NCBI RefSeq assembly: GCF_022884085.1
Contig: NZ_JAGGCS010000011.1
Span: forward strand, 64,576 to 128,575
Direction: 5' to 3'
Origin: Paenirhizobium cremeum
GTDB lineage: Bacteria; Pseudomonadota; Alphaproteobacteria; Rhizobiales; Rhizobiaceae
Length of the DNA: 64,000 nucleotides
A program made the position numbers and the translations under genes. A model generated the notes under the pieces. It was not told where the DNA came from. It did no database searches and was given only the letters and a program-made list of their open reading frames with translations. Numbering within the stretch: position 1 is the stretch's first letter; every line of letters begins with the position of its first letter. Shown piece after piece: positions 62,863-64,000 of the stretch.

Positions 62863-63876
62863 ATGTTCAACGTCGCGGTATTGGAAGGGCAGGCTCTCGA
62901 TCTTTTCAGGCATGAACATCCCTGGCTCGGTTTTCCGAAGGCGATCCGAAACGTGACCCTGTTCCTGGATGACAATGGCGGCCCCACGCGTCTCACTGCG
63001 GAGGCCACCGACCAGGACGGAAACGCATACGCCTTCGATGTCGACAGCCTCGGTGTCGACACGCTTCTGTCACTGATCCGATTTGCTCCGAGAGGTGTCG
63101 AAAAAGTCGTCGAGACTCCAGAGGAAGCGCAGGTGTGGCGGATCCTCGAAAATCTGCCGCTTGCTGACGAAGGCGAGCCAGATGACGTAACACTGGAAGC
63201 AGAGCGGATGCGCATGCTGGAGGAGGCCTACGGTATCGTGCGCGAGATGGCCGCACGTGCTTTTCGCGAGAAAGGCGCTACTGCCAGCTCGCCCCAGGAC
63301 GGGACTCGACTCGATAAGGCGGAGCGAGAACTGCCGAAGTGTCTGACAGAACTGACGGAGGCTCATAAGCCGCTTTTCCTGGAAGTGGACCTGTGGCGTC
63401 TGGCCGCTATCCTCAGGGACGAGGTATCGATGCCCATCGACATCGAGCTGAGCAACGACCGGCTTTCCGCACCCGGCGCGCTTGAAGATTTCGCTCCAGA
63501 TACGGTAATCGGCGAGGCGGGGAGAGATTCCCTGATCCAGGCGCTCTTCGATCTTTCGCCCGTGGCTTTCTCGATTTCCACCACCGGGCAGAACTGTTCG
63601 CGCTATGTGCGCGTCAACAAGGCCTATCTCGATCTCGTCGGAAAGTCCTGGGAGGAGATCAAGGGCCATGAAATGGTGTCGTCAGGCCTTGTCGTCGACA
63701 ACGAGGCGCGCGGCGCGCGCCTTGCGCGCCTCGACAAGGAAGGGGGATATGCTGGCGAACGTGCGGAAATCCGTAACGCCGCCGGAGAGATCATACCCGT
63801 AATCATCACGGCGAAGCGGTTGTCCATTGCCGGACAGTCATACGATTTCGAAGTCCTGACGAAAGCGCTTCCATAG
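62863..63876 (+). CDS. Orphan PAS-domain protein
   Basis: This 337-residue soluble protein has no signal peptide or membrane helix. The last 120 residues form a PAS domain (LFDLSPVAFSISTTGQ, RVNKAYLDLVGKSWEEIKGH, GERAEIRNAAGEIIPVIITA). The first 100 residues are an unknown domain (LFRHEHPWLGFPKAIRNVTL) and the middle a charged helical stretch. No kinase, GGDEF or DNA-binding output is seen, so it may act by protein contact. GGGGAGGA lies upstream. It stands alone, with AT-rich DNA before it. Function unknown. Confidence 0.75.
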   Translation: MFNVAVLEGQALDLFRHEHPWLGFPKAIRNVTLFLDDNGGPTRLTAEATDQDGNAYAFDVDSLGVDTLLSLIRFAPRGVEKVVETPEEAQVWRILENLPLADEGEPDDVTLEAERMRMLEEAYGIVREMAARAFREKGATASSPQDGTRLDKAERELPKCLTELTEAHKPLFLEVDLWRLAAILRDEVSMPIDIELSNDRLSAPGALEDFAPDTVIGEAGRDSLIQALFDLSPVAFSISTTGQNCSRYVRVNKAYLDLVGKSWEEIKGHEMVSSGLVVDNEARGARLARLDKEGGYAGERAEIRNAAGEIIPVIITAKRLSIAGQSYDFEVLTKALP

Positions 63877-64000
63877 GATCTTGAATGCGCTTTCCGTCCG
63901 GCGCATTTCCCGCTTCAAAATCGCCTATTCCGGTCAGTGTCTTCCGGCCCGGCCGGGTGTCGAGGAGTAGGTCGCCGAGACCGGGTCACTCGCAGGGAAG

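Noticed and set aside
63877..64000. Possible 3' end of a minus-strand gene at the right edge
   Set aside because: One frame stays open for about 21 codons only; too little to support a gene.

Overview
The window reads as a piece of an alphaproteobacterial genome, most likely Rhizobiaceae (Agrobacterium/Rhizobium/Ensifer/Shinella type). This rests on high G+C coding bias, gene content that matches the Agrobacterium galacturonate locus in order (kdgD-gci-gli-gaaPQM), ExoD, NnrS/NnrU/NnrR and the nirK-nirV arrangement. I saw no rRNA, tRNA, insertion sequence, phage gene or CRISPR array. Coding density is high and most genes sit in tight operons with 1-10 base overlaps.

Region 1 (1-14458): pectin and galacturonate use. 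A truncated cupin regulator, probably AraC family, is divergent from a sugar ABC importer (two permeases, ATPase, binding protein). A GH28 and a GH105 enzyme without signal peptides follow, so imported oligogalacturonides are probably cut inside the cell. After a terminator come kdgD, gci and gli (oxidative galactarate branch), the TRAP transporter gaaPQM and a TSUP permease. Uronate dehydrogenase, needed to feed gci, is not in the window. Region 2 (14476-19645): a minus-strand oligopeptide-type ABC importer. Region 3 (19779-25852): an RND efflux operon with two adaptor lipoproteins (TriABC-like layout), a TetR gene at its end and a perfect 12+12 inverted repeat in front of it.

Region 4 (25883-46822): anaerobic respiration. 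ubiT-ubiU-ubiV (oxygen-independent ubiquinone synthesis) diverge from ubiD-ubiX. Then come nnrU, a hemerythrin-domain gene and a small frameshifted membrane gene, divergent from norEF; norCBQD; hemN, divergent from a poorly understood four-gene operon (DUF2249, 12-TM protein, double DUF2249, MIP18/DUF59); nnrS, divergent from nirK-nirV; nnrR; and pseudoazurin. Ten TTG-N8-CAA boxes sit in the six promoter regions of this block, which fits control by NnrR (NO) and perhaps an FnrN/FixK protein (low oxygen). Together these genes reduce nitrite to N2O, carry electrons by pseudoazurin, make quinone and haem without oxygen, and sense or handle NO.

Region 5 (46836-63876): mixed housekeeping and envelope genes. 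These are ExoD, a small hypothetical, a TerC/DUF475 membrane protein with a long leader, a YARHG protein, OsmC, PBP1C paired with an alpha-2-macroglobulin, an MFS exporter with a GntR/FCD regulator, LysR divergent from glutaryl-CoA dehydrogenase, and an orphan PAS protein.
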